Part shown: one piece after another, positions 1 through 7,199 of the stretch
Layout: each line of letters starts with the position of its first letter
Position numbering within the stretch: the first letter of the stretch is position 1
Assembly: GCA_005879205.1 (NCBI GenBank)
Contig: VBLD01000037.1
Location: 1 to 15,282, forward strand
Reading direction: 5' to 3'
Source of the DNA: Deltaproteobacteria bacterium
GTDB lineage: Bacteria; Desulfobacterota; Binatia; DP-6
DNA length: 15,282 nucleotides
Notes under the pieces: generated by a model
Database searches by the model: none
Seen by the model: the letters and a program-made list of their open reading frames with translations, nothing else
What the model was told of the DNA's origin: nothing
Position numbers and translations under genes: made by a program

Positions 1-576
1 CGGAAGGCGCACCGGCGATCAGGTCCGCGACGTGAATCTGCCGGCCCGGATTGGCGAGCAGGATGGCGATGTCGGCAAGGCCCTTGCCGTGCCGCAGCCG
101 AACGGACTTCCCGGCATACGAGGTTGGTCGACGACGCCGCTCTGCACCCAGAGCAGACGGGAGCCCTCGCCCGCGAATCCGAGTGCGCTGCGGGCGAGGA
201 GAGCCGCGTCGCCCAGCCGTCGCGCGATGTCGGCGGCTGCCCGGAACGTCTGGCGCGCGCCGCGCCCGTCGCCGGATCTTGCTTGCGCGTCGCCGCGCGC
301 GAGCAGCAGCTCGCAGCGCTCGCCCTCGTCTGCGGGTCGCGCCCGACCGAGGGCGTCGAGGGCGTCCTGGAAATGCGTCGCTGCCGGCTCGTAGCCGAGC
401 GACAGGGCGACACCTTCGCGCTGTCCCGCGTCCCGAGCGAGCTCCTCGACCAGCCTGGTCTTCCCGGTGCCCGCTTCGCCGACGACGAGGAAGAACCGTC
501 CGCGCCCGCTGACGGCGTCGTCCAGACCCGCACGCAACTCGGCGAGCTCGCGCCGTCGACCTACGAAGACCCTCAC
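1..576 (-). pseudogene. Decayed AAA/LuxR-type signalling ATPase (relic, runs off left edge)
   Basis: The relic starts at GTG 574-576 and opens with FVGRRRELAELRA and a Walker A motif GEAGTGKT (residues 33-40), as in large STAND/MalT-like ATPases of adenylate cyclase or LuxR type. At about residue 57 (near 405) it jumps to the helical-repeat segment normally several hundred residues further on (ARPADEGERCELLLARGDAQ, then FRAAADIARRLGDAALLARS). The Walker B, sensor and winged-helix parts are therefore absent. After WVQSGVVD (about residue 150, near 120) the frame runs out to a stop at 19-21. A different minus-strand frame from about 118 to 1 reads a typical C-terminal module of the same family (VRLRHGKGLADIAILLANPG, then HVADL). 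I infer two large internal deletions, the second out of frame. The remnant should not be functional. A chimeric assembly is the alternative. Confidence 0.7.
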
Positions 577-663
577 CCCCGGGATAATTCCGTTCCCTCG
601 CCGCGACGGCAAGCACCGGCCCGCTGTCGCGACCGCCGCGTCATCGGTGGTAGATGTGCGGCC

Positions 664-1656
664 ATGACCATGGTCCGCGATTCGATTTCGCTGCCCGGCC
701 GCGAGGTGGCGATCCCGGTCATGGGTCTCGGCACGTGGGCGTGGGGCGACCGATCGACCTGGGGGATGGACGGCTACGACCGCAGCTACGGCTTCGAGAC
801 CATCCGCGCCGCCTACGAGCGCTCGATCGCTTCCGGTGTCACGCTCCTCGATACGGCGGAGATGTATGGCAACGGCGAGAGCGAGCGCATCATTGGCCGC
901 CTGTTGCGCGAGGACGCCGGCAATCGCGACCGGGTCGTGGTCGCCACCAAGTTCATGCCGTTCCCGTGGCGCATCCCGTTCGCCGGTGCGCTGATGAATT
1001 CCCTGCGCGCGTCGTTGGAGCGGCTGGCGCTGCCCTTCGTCCACCTTTATCAGATACACGGTCCCATCAGCTTCCGCCCGGCGCGCACGGTCGCCGCCGC
1101 GCTGGCGGCGCCGTACCACGCCGGTCTGGTCAAGGCGGTCGGCGTGTCCAACTACTCCGAGCGCGAGATGCGCGCGATCCATGCGGCGCTGGCCGAGAGC
1201 GGTGTTCCGCTCGCGACCAATCAGGTGGAGTACTCGCTGCTGCGTACCATGCCGGAGGCGGACGGCCTGCTGGGCGCGTGCCGGGAGCTCGGCGTGACGC
1301 TCCTTGCCTACTCGCCGATGGCGATGGGGCGTCTCACCGGAAAGTACGGTGCCGCGAACCCCCCGCAGGGAAAACGCAACTTCGCTGCCTTCCCGATGAC
1401 CGAGATCGAGCCGATCGTCTCCGAGCTGCGGCGCATCGGCGCGGCGCACGGCGGCAAGTCGCCGGCGCAGGTGGCGCTCAACTGGTTGATCTGCAAGGGC
1501 GCCGTGCCGATCCCGGGCGCGAAGAACGCGGCGCAGGCGGAGGAGAATGCCGGCGCCCTCGGCTGGAGCCTCGCCCCCGACGAGGTCGCCGCCCTCGGCC
1601 GCATCGCCAAGTTCGGCCAGCGCGGCCTCTTCAATCGCATCTGGCAGCACGGCTGA
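664..1656 (+). CDS. Aldo/keto reductase (330 aa)
   Basis: This is a cytosolic NAD(P)H-dependent oxidoreductase of the aldo/keto reductase superfamily, a single (beta/alpha)8 barrel. The N-terminal MGLGTWAWG (residues 20-28) is the usual first strand. The catalytic tetrad is visible: Asp63 and Tyr68 in LLDTAEMYGNGESE, Lys96 in VVVATKF and His132 in YQIHGP. Further family motifs are KAVGVSNYSE, NQVEYSLL, AYSPMAMGRLTGKY and the cofactor-binding stretch PIPGAKNAAQAEENAGAL near the C-terminus. The 330-residue length is normal. ATG 664 is chosen because the protein homology begins there; the open frame upstream is only antisense to the ATPase relic, and no strong ribosome binding site is seen. The gene is divergent from the relic and 63 bases ahead of a sulfotransferase, so the two may be co-transcribed. 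The substrate cannot be told. Confidence 0.92.
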   Translation: MTMVRDSISLPGREVAIPVMGLGTWAWGDRSTWGMDGYDRSYGFETIRAAYERSIASGVTLLDTAEMYGNGESERIIGRLLREDAGNRDRVVVATKFMPFPWRIPFAGALMNSLRASLERLALPFVHLYQIHGPISFRPARTVAAALAAPYHAGLVKAVGVSNYSEREMRAIHAALAESGVPLATNQVEYSLLRTMPEADGLLGACRELGVTLLAYSPMAMGRLTGKYGAANPPQGKRNFAAFPMTEIEPIVSELRRIGAAHGGKSPAQVALNWLICKGAVPIPGAKNAAQAEENAGALGWSLAPDEVAALGRIAKFGQRGLFNRIWQHG

Positions 1657-1719
1657 ACGCGTTCCTCGGCCATCGTCGCTTGCCAGAGCATTTCGCCCGC
1701 GTTACACAGCCGCCACGAG

Positions 1720-2658
1720 ATGGGCACCCTGCCACAGCGCACCCGCGTCTACCGGTGCCATCACCTCGATTCAACCCGCTGGGACGACATCGTGCCGCGG
1801 CCCGACGACATCGTCATCACGACGTCGCTCAAGGCCGGCACGACCTGGACCCAGCGCATCGTGAGCCTGCTCGTCTTCCAGACCACCGGCCTGCCCAACA
1901 CGCTTCACTGGGTCTCGCCCTGGCCCGACTGCCGTTTCATCGGGGGACGAGACCAGATGGTGGCGATCGTCGAGAGCCTGGAGCACCGTCGCTTCCTGAA
2001 GAGCCACCTGGCGCTCGACGGCCTGCCGTACCGGGAGAGCACCAAGTACATCTACGTCGGGCGGGACACCCGGGACGTCTTCATGTCGACGTGGAACCAC
2101 ATCAGGGCCTACACCCCGCTGGCGCGCGAGATGCTGAATTCGGGCGAGAACGCGCCGGCGGAGCCCTTCCTCGAACCGCCCGACGACATCCGTGCGTTCT
2201 GGCGTCTCTGGATCACGCGGGCCACGTATCCCTGGGAGAGCGACGGGTTCCCCTACTGGTCGCATCATCACCACGCGCGTTCCTACTGGGACTACCGCCA
2301 TCTGCCGAACCTTCTCTTCGTTCACTACAACGATCTGAAGGCCGATCTGGAGGGCGAGATGCGCCGCATCGCGCGCTTCCTCGAGATCGAGGTCCCGGAG
2401 GAGAAGTGGCCGGTACTCGCCGAAGCGGCCACCTTCGCCGCGATGAAGCGGGACGCGGCCCTGCTCGGGCCGGAGATGAACATGATCTTCGAAGGCGGCG
2501 CCGACCGCTTCCTGTACAAGGGGACGAACGATCGCTGGCGCGACGTCCTCACGGCGGAGGACCTGGCGCTCTACGAAGCGGCGGCGGCGCGCACCCTCAC
2601 GCCGGAGCTGAAGCGCTGGCTGGAGCGCGGCGCGCTGTCAGGGGTCGTGCCGAAGTAG
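1720..2658 (+). CDS. PAPS-dependent sulfotransferase (312 aa)
   Basis: The product is a cytosolic-type sulfotransferase that should move a sulfonate group from 3'-phosphoadenylyl sulfate to an alcohol, phenol or amine. The 5'-phosphosulfate loop is TTSLKAGTTWTQ (residues 34-45, with Lys38). The likely catalytic His96 is in FLKSHLALDGLP. The 3'-phosphate site is YVGRDTRDVFMSTWNH (residues 112-127, Arg115 and Ser123). The C-terminal KGTNDRWRD (residues 267-275) corresponds to the family KGxxGDWKN motif. Length and domain order are those of Sulfotransfer_1 proteins. ATG 1720 lies just ahead of the first conserved block; no strong Shine-Dalgarno is seen. The gene follows the aldo/keto reductase by 63 bases and converges on modC. 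The acceptor substrate is unknown. Confidence 0.9.
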   Translation: MGTLPQRTRVYRCHHLDSTRWDDIVPRPDDIVITTSLKAGTTWTQRIVSLLVFQTTGLPNTLHWVSPWPDCRFIGGRDQMVAIVESLEHRRFLKSHLALDGLPYRESTKYIYVGRDTRDVFMSTWNHIRAYTPLAREMLNSGENAPAEPFLEPPDDIRAFWRLWITRATYPWESDGFPYWSHHHHARSYWDYRHLPNLLFVHYNDLKADLEGEMRRIARFLEIEVPEEKWPVLAEAATFAAMKRDAALLGPEMNMIFEGGADRFLYKGTNDRWRDVLTAEDLALYEAAAARTLTPELKRWLERGALSGVVPK

Positions 2659-2670
2659 AGGCGTCGACCG

Positions 2671-2702
2671 GGCGAGCGGAAGCCGGCGATGCGCTGCTCG
2701 CC
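2671..2702. terminator. Candidate bidirectional hairpin between convergent genes
   Basis: A perfect 7-base inverted repeat, GGCGAGC (2671-2677) and GCTCGCC (2696-2702), lies in the 71-base gap between the stops of the sulfotransferase (2658) and modC (2730). A GU and a GC pair extend it inward to about 9 pairs with a loop of roughly 14 bases. Its place between converging stops suggests a bidirectional terminator. There is no T-tract on either side, so it would not be a classical intrinsic terminator. Confidence 0.4.
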
Positions 2703-2729
2703 GCGGGGTGGCATCGTGCCGAGGAGTAG

Positions 2730-3806
2730 CTAGAGGAGCCGGACCGAGTGACTCTTGATCGCCAACCACACGCGCTGCCCGCTCACCAAGCCGAGAGAAT
2801 CGACGGCCGACGGTGTGATACGGACGAGCCAGGGGCGTGGCTCCGACCCCGAGGCGGACGCGGCACGGCACCGCAGGAGCGCATCGGGGCCGACCCGGTC
2901 GAGTGTCACGATCCGGGCTTCGATGATGTTCCGGGCCGAGAGCCCGCGGAGCGGCTCGACCGCCAGCAAGACGTCCTCGGCGCGGATCGCCAGATTCACG
3001 GCTTCGCCCGGGAGGCGCGACGACGAGAGCGGGACGGCCAGGGCTTGACCGTCGTCGAGCTGGACCCGGGTGGTACCGCCCTGGTCGTCGTGGGCGACGA
3101 TCCGCCCGTGCCGGAGGTTCTCGATGCCGGCCTCTGCGGCCCGCGCCATCGCGGGTCGGGACAGGAGGTCGAGTGCAGGCCCGTGGGCCTCGACGGTCCC
3201 CGTGCGCAGGAGGAGCACGGCCTCGGCGAGGTCCAGCGCCTCGCCCACGTTGTGCGTCACGTACAGCACCGGCACCTTCCACTCGTCGTGGACGCGCAGG
3301 AGGTAGGGGACGAACCGCTCGCGCAGCGCGACGTCGAGTGCGGCGAGGGGCTCGTCGAGCAGCAGGAGCCGTGGATCGCTTGCCAGTGAGCGTGCGAGCG
3401 CCACGCGCTGCTGCTCGCCTCCAGACAGCGTTGCCGGATAGCGGTCGAGGAGCGGCGCCAGCTCCAGGCTTTCGATGGCCGCGCGGACGCGGCTCCCGGC
3501 ACCCCGGGCCGCGAAGCGCACGTTTCCCATGACCGTCAGGTGTGGAAAGAGCCCGGCTCCCTGCGGCACGTAGCCCACGCGGCGGCGTTCCGGGCGCAAC
3601 CTCACGCCGCTCTGCGTGTCGAGCAGGACGATGCCGTCGAGCGCGATCCGGCCGCGCGCTCGTGGACGCAGCCCCGCGACGGCTTCCAGGAGCGAGGTCT
3701 TTCCCGAGCCGGAAGGACCCATGATGGCCGTGACGCCGTCCCCGAGCCTCACCGCGACGCGCAGCTCGAACGGGGCCAGCGGAAGCTCGACGGCGATCTC
3801 GATCAC
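2730..3806 (-). CDS. modC: Molybdate ABC transporter ATPase ModC (358 aa)
   Basis: This is the ATP-hydrolysing subunit of the molybdate (possibly tungstate) importer, on the cytoplasmic face of the inner membrane. Counting from GTG 3804-3806, the motifs are Walker A GPSGSGKT (30-37), Q-loop Gln82, signature LSGGEQQR (127-134), Walker B LLLLDEP (147-153), D-loop AALD and switch His185 in VTHN. The C-terminal 75 or so residues form a TOBE/Mop-type domain (GLSARNIIEARI) typical of ModC. I chose this start because GTG 3806 overlaps the modB stop as GTGA, implying translational coupling, and the family homology begins at once (IEIAVELPLAPFEL). An in-frame GTG at 3842 inside modB would add 12 residues. 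It is the last gene of the operon. Confidence 0.93.
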   Translation of the reverse strand: MIEIAVELPLAPFELRVAVRLGDGVTAIMGPSGSGKTSLLEAVAGLRPRARGRIALDGIVLLDTQSGVRLRPERRRVGYVPQGAGLFPHLTVMGNVRFAARGAGSRVRAAIESLELAPLLDRYPATLSGGEQQRVALARSLASDPRLLLLDEPLAALDVALRERFVPYLLRVHDEWKVPVLYVTHNVGEALDLAEAVLLLRTGTVEAHGPALDLLSRPAMARAAEAGIENLRHGRIVAHDDQGGTTRVQLDDGQALAVPLSSSRLPGEAVNLAIRAEDVLLAVEPLRGLSARNIIEARIVTLDRVGPDALLRCRAASASGSEPRPWLVRITPSAVDSLGLVSGQRVWLAIKSHSVRLL

Positions 3807-4483
3807 GTCGCGACACGGCGGTTCCGCCGTCGAGTCAACCACTCGGCGGTCCAGAGCGTCATGAAGGCGATGAGCACCGTCACGCCCGCGAGCGTCGTCG
3901 CGCGGTCATCCCGTCCGACCTGGCTCGCCTGGAAGATGGCGAGCGCCAGCGTCTGGGTCCGGCCGGGAATGTTGCCGGCGATCATCACCGTCGCGCCGAA
4001 CTCTCCGAGCGCACGCGCGAACGCGAGCACCGTTCCCCCGACGATGCCGCGCCAGGCAAGCGGCAGCGTCACCCGAAAGAACGCCGCGGTGGGCCCGCAG
4101 CCGAGCGTGCGGGCGAGGCCGTCCAGGCGCGGATCGACCTCCTCGAATGCGGTCCGGGCGGAGCGGACCAGCAGCGGGAAGGCCATGACCATCGTTGCCA
4201 GCAGCACCGCCTTCCACGTGAAGACGACCTGGATGCCGGCGGCATCGAGCCAGCGGCCGAGGAGCCCGCGTCGCGCCAGGACGGAGAGGAGCAGCATGCC
4301 GACCGCCGTCGGCGGGAGCACCAGAGGCAGCGAGAGCAGGGTCTCGAGGATGCTCTTCCCGGGACCGCGGTAGCGGGCGAGCGCGAGCGCCACCGCGATG
4401 CCGGGGCCGATGATGAGCACCGTCCCGAGCGCCGCGATGCGGAGCGTGAAGGCGACGACCGCCAGGTCCGCTGCCGTCAGCAC
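3803..4483 (-). CDS. modB: Molybdate ABC transporter permease ModB (226 aa)
   Basis: This is the inner-membrane permease of the molybdate importer and works as a dimer with ModA and ModC. Several hydrophobic membrane segments are visible, at about residues 10-37, 47-69, 87-106, 145-170 and 197-212. The permease coupling motif (EAA loop) covers about residues 122-165: ARTLGCGPTAAFFRVTLPLA followed by ARALGEFGATVM, the standard ModB/CysT-type sequence. The 226-residue length is typical. The GTG start at 4481-4483 is only 2 bases after the modA stop. The stop at 3803-3805 overlaps the modC start. Specificity for molybdate over tungstate or sulfate rests on the linked modA. Confidence 0.93.
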   Translation of the reverse strand: MLTAADLAVVAFTLRIAALGTVLIIGPGIAVALALARYRGPGKSILETLLSLPLVLPPTAVGMLLLSVLARRGLLGRWLDAAGIQVVFTWKAVLLATMVMAFPLLVRSARTAFEEVDPRLDGLARTLGCGPTAAFFRVTLPLAWRGIVGGTVLAFARALGEFGATVMIAGNIPGRTQTLALAIFQASQVGRDDRATTLAGVTVLIAFMTLWTAEWLTRRRNRRVAT

Positions 4484-4485
4484 GG

Positions 4486-5238
4486 CTACCCGGCGGGCAG
4501 GACGATGAAACCGTGCCGTTCGTAGGTTGCGGCCGCTCCCTGGGAGGCGAGGAAGCCGACGAATGCGCGCGCCGCCGGTTTGCGGGATCGCGCGAGCGGC
4601 GCCAGCGTGTAGACGATCGGCGGTGCCTGCTCGCGTGGGACGCGGAAGGCGACCCGGACCTTCTTCGAGATCGCCGCGTCGGTTGCGTAGACGATGCCAG
4701 CCTCGGCGTGCTCCGCCTCCACCGCCGCCAGCGCCGCGCGCACGTCCAGGGTGGGCACCACCTTGGCCTTCAGCGGCTCCCAGAGCCCGAGGGACCCGAG
4801 GTATTTCTTGGCGTAGACGCCGGCCGGCGCCGCCTCGGGGTTCGCGAGGGCGATGGTGCGGAGCGTCTGCAAATCGGACGGCTCGGAGATCGTCGTCTTC
4901 GCGTCGCGGGGGACCACGATCACGAGGACGTTCGACAGGACGTTCCGGCGCTCCCCTCGATCCACCAGGCCTGCCTGCTCGAGCTCTTCCATCCGGGCAG
5001 CGTCCGCCGAGAAGAACGCATCGCCGGGAGCGCCCGCCGTGATCTGGCGGGCAAGGTCGCTCGACGCCCCGAAGTTGAACGCGATGTGATCGGCGTGGGC
5101 CATCTCGTAGGAGGCACCGAGCTCGCGCAGCACCTCGGTGAGGCTTGCGGCGGCGAAGACCAGGACGTCATCGGCCGCCACGGCCGGAGGCCGAAGGAAC
5201 AGAATCGGCGCCAGGATCAGGAGTGCGACGGGCTTCAT
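4486..5238 (-). CDS. modA: Molybdate-binding periplasmic protein ModA (250 aa)
   Basis: This is the periplasmic receptor that captures the oxyanion and delivers it to ModB. A Sec signal peptide is evident (a short hydrophobic stretch, residues 3-16, then RPPAVAADD, with cleavage predicted after Ala21 or Ala22). There is no lipobox cysteine. Family oxyanion-binding positions are present: Ser32 in FAAASLTE, Ser59-Ser60 in FNFGASSDLARQI, the Ala-Pro-containing ANPEAAPAGVYAKKYL segment, and Tyr184 in GIVYATDA. The mature length fits ModA. ATG 5236-5238 lies 27 bases after the stop of the receiver-kinase gene, on the same strand with no room for a normal independent promoter. Transcription therefore probably continues from the two-component genes. 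Molybdate and tungstate cannot be told apart here. Confidence 0.94.
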   Translation of the reverse strand: MKPVALLILAPILFLRPPAVAADDVLVFAAASLTEVLRELGASYEMAHADHIAFNFGASSDLARQITAGAPGDAFFSADAARMEELEQAGLVDRGERRNVLSNVLVIVVPRDAKTTISEPSDLQTLRTIALANPEAAPAGVYAKKYLGSLGLWEPLKAKVVPTLDVRAALAAVEAEHAEAGIVYATDAAISKKVRVAFRVPREQAPPIVYTLAPLARSRKPAARAFVGFLASQGAAATYERHGFIVLPAG

Positions 5239-5265
5239 GGTGGGCGGGCCCTGCTCTCGGTGGTT

Positions 5266-6747
5266 CTACGGCGTACCGCGCAGCGGCAGCTCGATGCGAA
5301 TGCGGGTTCCCCGTCCCGGCTCGCTGTCGACCGCGAGCCGTCCACCGTGGCGGTCCACCACGGAGCGCGCGATCGCCATCCCCAGCCCCGTCCCGTTGGC
5401 CTTGGTCGTGAAGAACAGATCGAACATGCGCGCGCGGGTCTCGGCATCCATGCCGCAGCCCGTGTCCTCGACGCTCACCTCGAGCCCGTTCTCGCCCGCA
5501 GAGCGGGAGCGGACCGTGAGTGTGCCGTGCGGCTCCATCGCATCGAGCGCGTTGACGAGGAGGTTCAGGTAGACCTTCTTGAGCTCCCGTGCGTCGGCGA
5601 GCATGGAGCCGACTGCGGCGTCCAGGTTCGAGACCACCCGGATCTGCTTGTCGGCCACGCGGTCCTGCACCAGCGACAGGCACTCCTCGATGAGCGCATT
5701 GGCCGGGATCTCCTCGCGCTTGAGCTCGGGTGGGCGTCCGTACGCCGTGATGTCCGTCACCAGCTCCCCGAGATGCTTCACCGCCCGCTCGACCTTGCGG
5801 GTGAGCTGCACTCCCTCCTCGTCCCCGGCCTTGGCGAAGCGTTCCTCGAGAACACGTGCGTAGAGCGCCAGGCCGCCGAGGGGATTGTTCAGCTCGTGCG
5901 CAACCTGGCTGGCCACCCGTCCGAGGGCCGCCAGCGCCCCGCTGCGCAGGCGCGACAGCTCGCGGGCGTTGTTCAACGCGACGGCGGCCTGCGCGGCGAA
6001 GAGGCGCAGGAGATCGACGTCCTCGCCGGTGGCGATCACGTAGCTCGGGTTCTCCACCACGACGGCGCCCTCTGCCGTGCCTCGGACCAGAAGGGGGGCG
6101 GCGAGCGTCAGCCGCCCGTCGGCGCCGGTCACGGTGGTCGATTCGTTCCGGGCCATCGCGGCCTCCGCCGCGCCGGCCAGCCAGTCGAGCGGGGTGGCAG
6201 AGGCGCCGGCGGTGGCCTTCGGCACGAGGCGGCCGTCCTCGCGCAGGAAGACGACGGCACGCTCCGTCTCGGTCGTCTCCATGGTGCCCTCGGCGACCAC
6301 ATGCAGGACGCGGTCGATGGGACCGGAGGTGAGCGTCTCGCCGACGGTGCGCAGCAGGTTCCGGTCGCGGGCCCAGCGCCGTTCGGAGAGGGCACGCGCC
6401 AGCTTGCTGCGCAGCTCTTCGGTCACGAAGGGCTTGGTCAGGAAATCGAAGGCGCCTTCCTTGACCGCCTGCACGGCGTTCTCGATCGTGCCGTGCGCGG
6501 TCATGATGAGCACCGGGAGCCGCGCCTGGAGTCCGTGCGCCGCGCGGGTGAACGCGATGCCGTCCATCGGCTCCATGCGCAGATCGACGAGCGCCACGTC
6601 GAAGCCGCGCGTCCCGAGCGCCGCCAGCGCCTCCTCGGGATCCTGCGTCGCGGTCACGGCAAAGCCCATCGCCGAGAGCCGCATCTCCAGGACTTCCAGG
6701 ATGTGCGCGTCGTCGTCGACCAGCAGCGCGCTGCGGGATGGGGTCAC
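5266..6747 (-). CDS. Receiver-GAF-histidine kinase hybrid (493 aa)
   Basis: This is a soluble signalling protein with three parts. Residues 6-120 are a receiver: acidic pocket Asp11-Asp13, phosphoacceptor Asp55 in LVDLRMEPMDG, Thr83 in MTAHGT and Lys105 in FLTKPF, with the wording typical of NtrC-family receivers. Residues about 140-265 form a GAF-like sensor. Residues about 268-490 are a kinase: phosphoacceptor His284 in VAHELNNPLGG, N-box NLLVNALDAM, G1 DTGCGM, F-box MFDLFF and G2 GTGLGMAI. No DNA-binding domain is present. The start is GTG 6745-6747, preceded by GGAGG and overlapping the lipoprotein stop as GTGA; the open frame before it is only overlap. It probably takes phosphate from the upstream HAMP kinase and may relay it through its own kinase to a regulator not in this window. 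Confidence 0.9.
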   Translation of the reverse strand: MTPSRSALLVDDDAHILEVLEMRLSAMGFAVTATQDPEEALAALGTRGFDVALVDLRMEPMDGIAFTRAAHGLQARLPVLIMTAHGTIENAVQAVKEGAFDFLTKPFVTEELRSKLARALSERRWARDRNLLRTVGETLTSGPIDRVLHVVAEGTMETTETERAVVFLREDGRLVPKATAGASATPLDWLAGAAEAAMARNESTTVTGADGRLTLAAPLLVRGTAEGAVVVENPSYVIATGEDVDLLRLFAAQAAVALNNARELSRLRSGALAALGRVASQVAHELNNPLGGLALYARVLEERFAKAGDEEGVQLTRKVERAVKHLGELVTDITAYGRPPELKREEIPANALIEECLSLVQDRVADKQIRVVSNLDAAVGSMLADARELKKVYLNLLVNALDAMEPHGTLTVRSRSAGENGLEVSVEDTGCGMDAETRARMFDLFFTTKANGTGLGMAIARSVVDRHGGRLAVDSEPGRGTRIRIELPLRGTP

Positions 6748-7199
6748 CGTTCCTCCATCTCCTTGTCGAGCTCCTTCAACTGCTCGAGGTCTCCCCGCGT
6801 CCGTTCGGCGTCGGCCTCGTGCTTGAGGAGCTCGCTCAACGCCGCATGCCAGGCGCGGGCCTCCGGCGCCCACGCGCTCGTCGGGTACCGTGCCACCAGG
6901 CGGCCGAAGTCGAGGCGAGCGGCGGCATAGTCCCGCAGCGAGCTCTTCGGGTCGACGCGGAGCCGGCCCAGGCCGTAGAGGGCGCGGGGAGCCGCCGGGT
7001 CGTCCGGGAAGTCGTGCAGCACGCGCAGGTAGACGTCCCGAGCCTCGCGTGGCGAGTTGTCGCGGGCGAGGTTGTCGGCTTCCCCCGCCAGGCGCTCGGC
7101 CTCCGACTGCCGCGGCGCCACGAGCCAGATCCCCCGCCTCGCGGCCCCGCAGCCGGGGACGAACACCATCAGAAGGAGGGCCGCCGCGCTCCGCCTCAT
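6744..7199 (-). CDS. Small QseG/YfiO-like coiled-coil lipoprotein (151 aa)
   Basis: The protein starts with a lipoprotein signal peptide, MRRSAAALLLMVFVPGC, with lipobox VPGC and lipidated Cys17. It should be anchored in a membrane facing the periplasm. Residues about 35-110 hold helical TPR-like repeats (AERLAGEADNLARDN, EARDVYLRVLHDFPDDPAAP, then YAAARLDFGRLVARYPTSAW) as in YfiO/BamD and YbgF-like proteins. Residues about 112-151 are a highly charged coiled coil ending KELDKEMEER. ATG 7197-7199 overlaps the kinase stop as ATGA, and its own stop overlaps the next gene's start. Its place between a HAMP kinase and a receiver protein equals that of QseG between GlrK and GlrR. I therefore infer that it modulates the sensor kinase. 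Sequence identity to QseG is not claimed. Confidence 0.82.
   Translation of the reverse strand: MRRSAAALLLMVFVPGCGAARRGIWLVAPRQSEAERLAGEADNLARDNSPREARDVYLRVLHDFPDDPAAPRALYGLGRLRVDPKSSLRDYAAARLDFGRLVARYPTSAWAPEARAWHAALSELLKHEADAERTRGDLEQLKELDKEMEER

Noticed and set aside
654..2729. Very long plus-strand open frame of about 690 codons
   Set aside because: It is a second frame across the aldo/keto reductase and sulfotransferase; its translation is Arg/Pro/Gly-rich low-complexity without family motifs, a usual effect of high GC.
5239..5265. Possible separate modA promoter or molybdenum-responsive element
   Set aside because: The gap is only 27 bases with no -35/-10 pair, no ModE-like palindrome and no room for a Mo riboswitch.
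4513..6930. Plus-strand open frame of about 805 codons antisense to modA and the receiver-kinase
   Set aside because: The true minus-strand genes have clear motifs and overlapping starts; the antisense product is compositionally a mirror of them with no recognisable domain.
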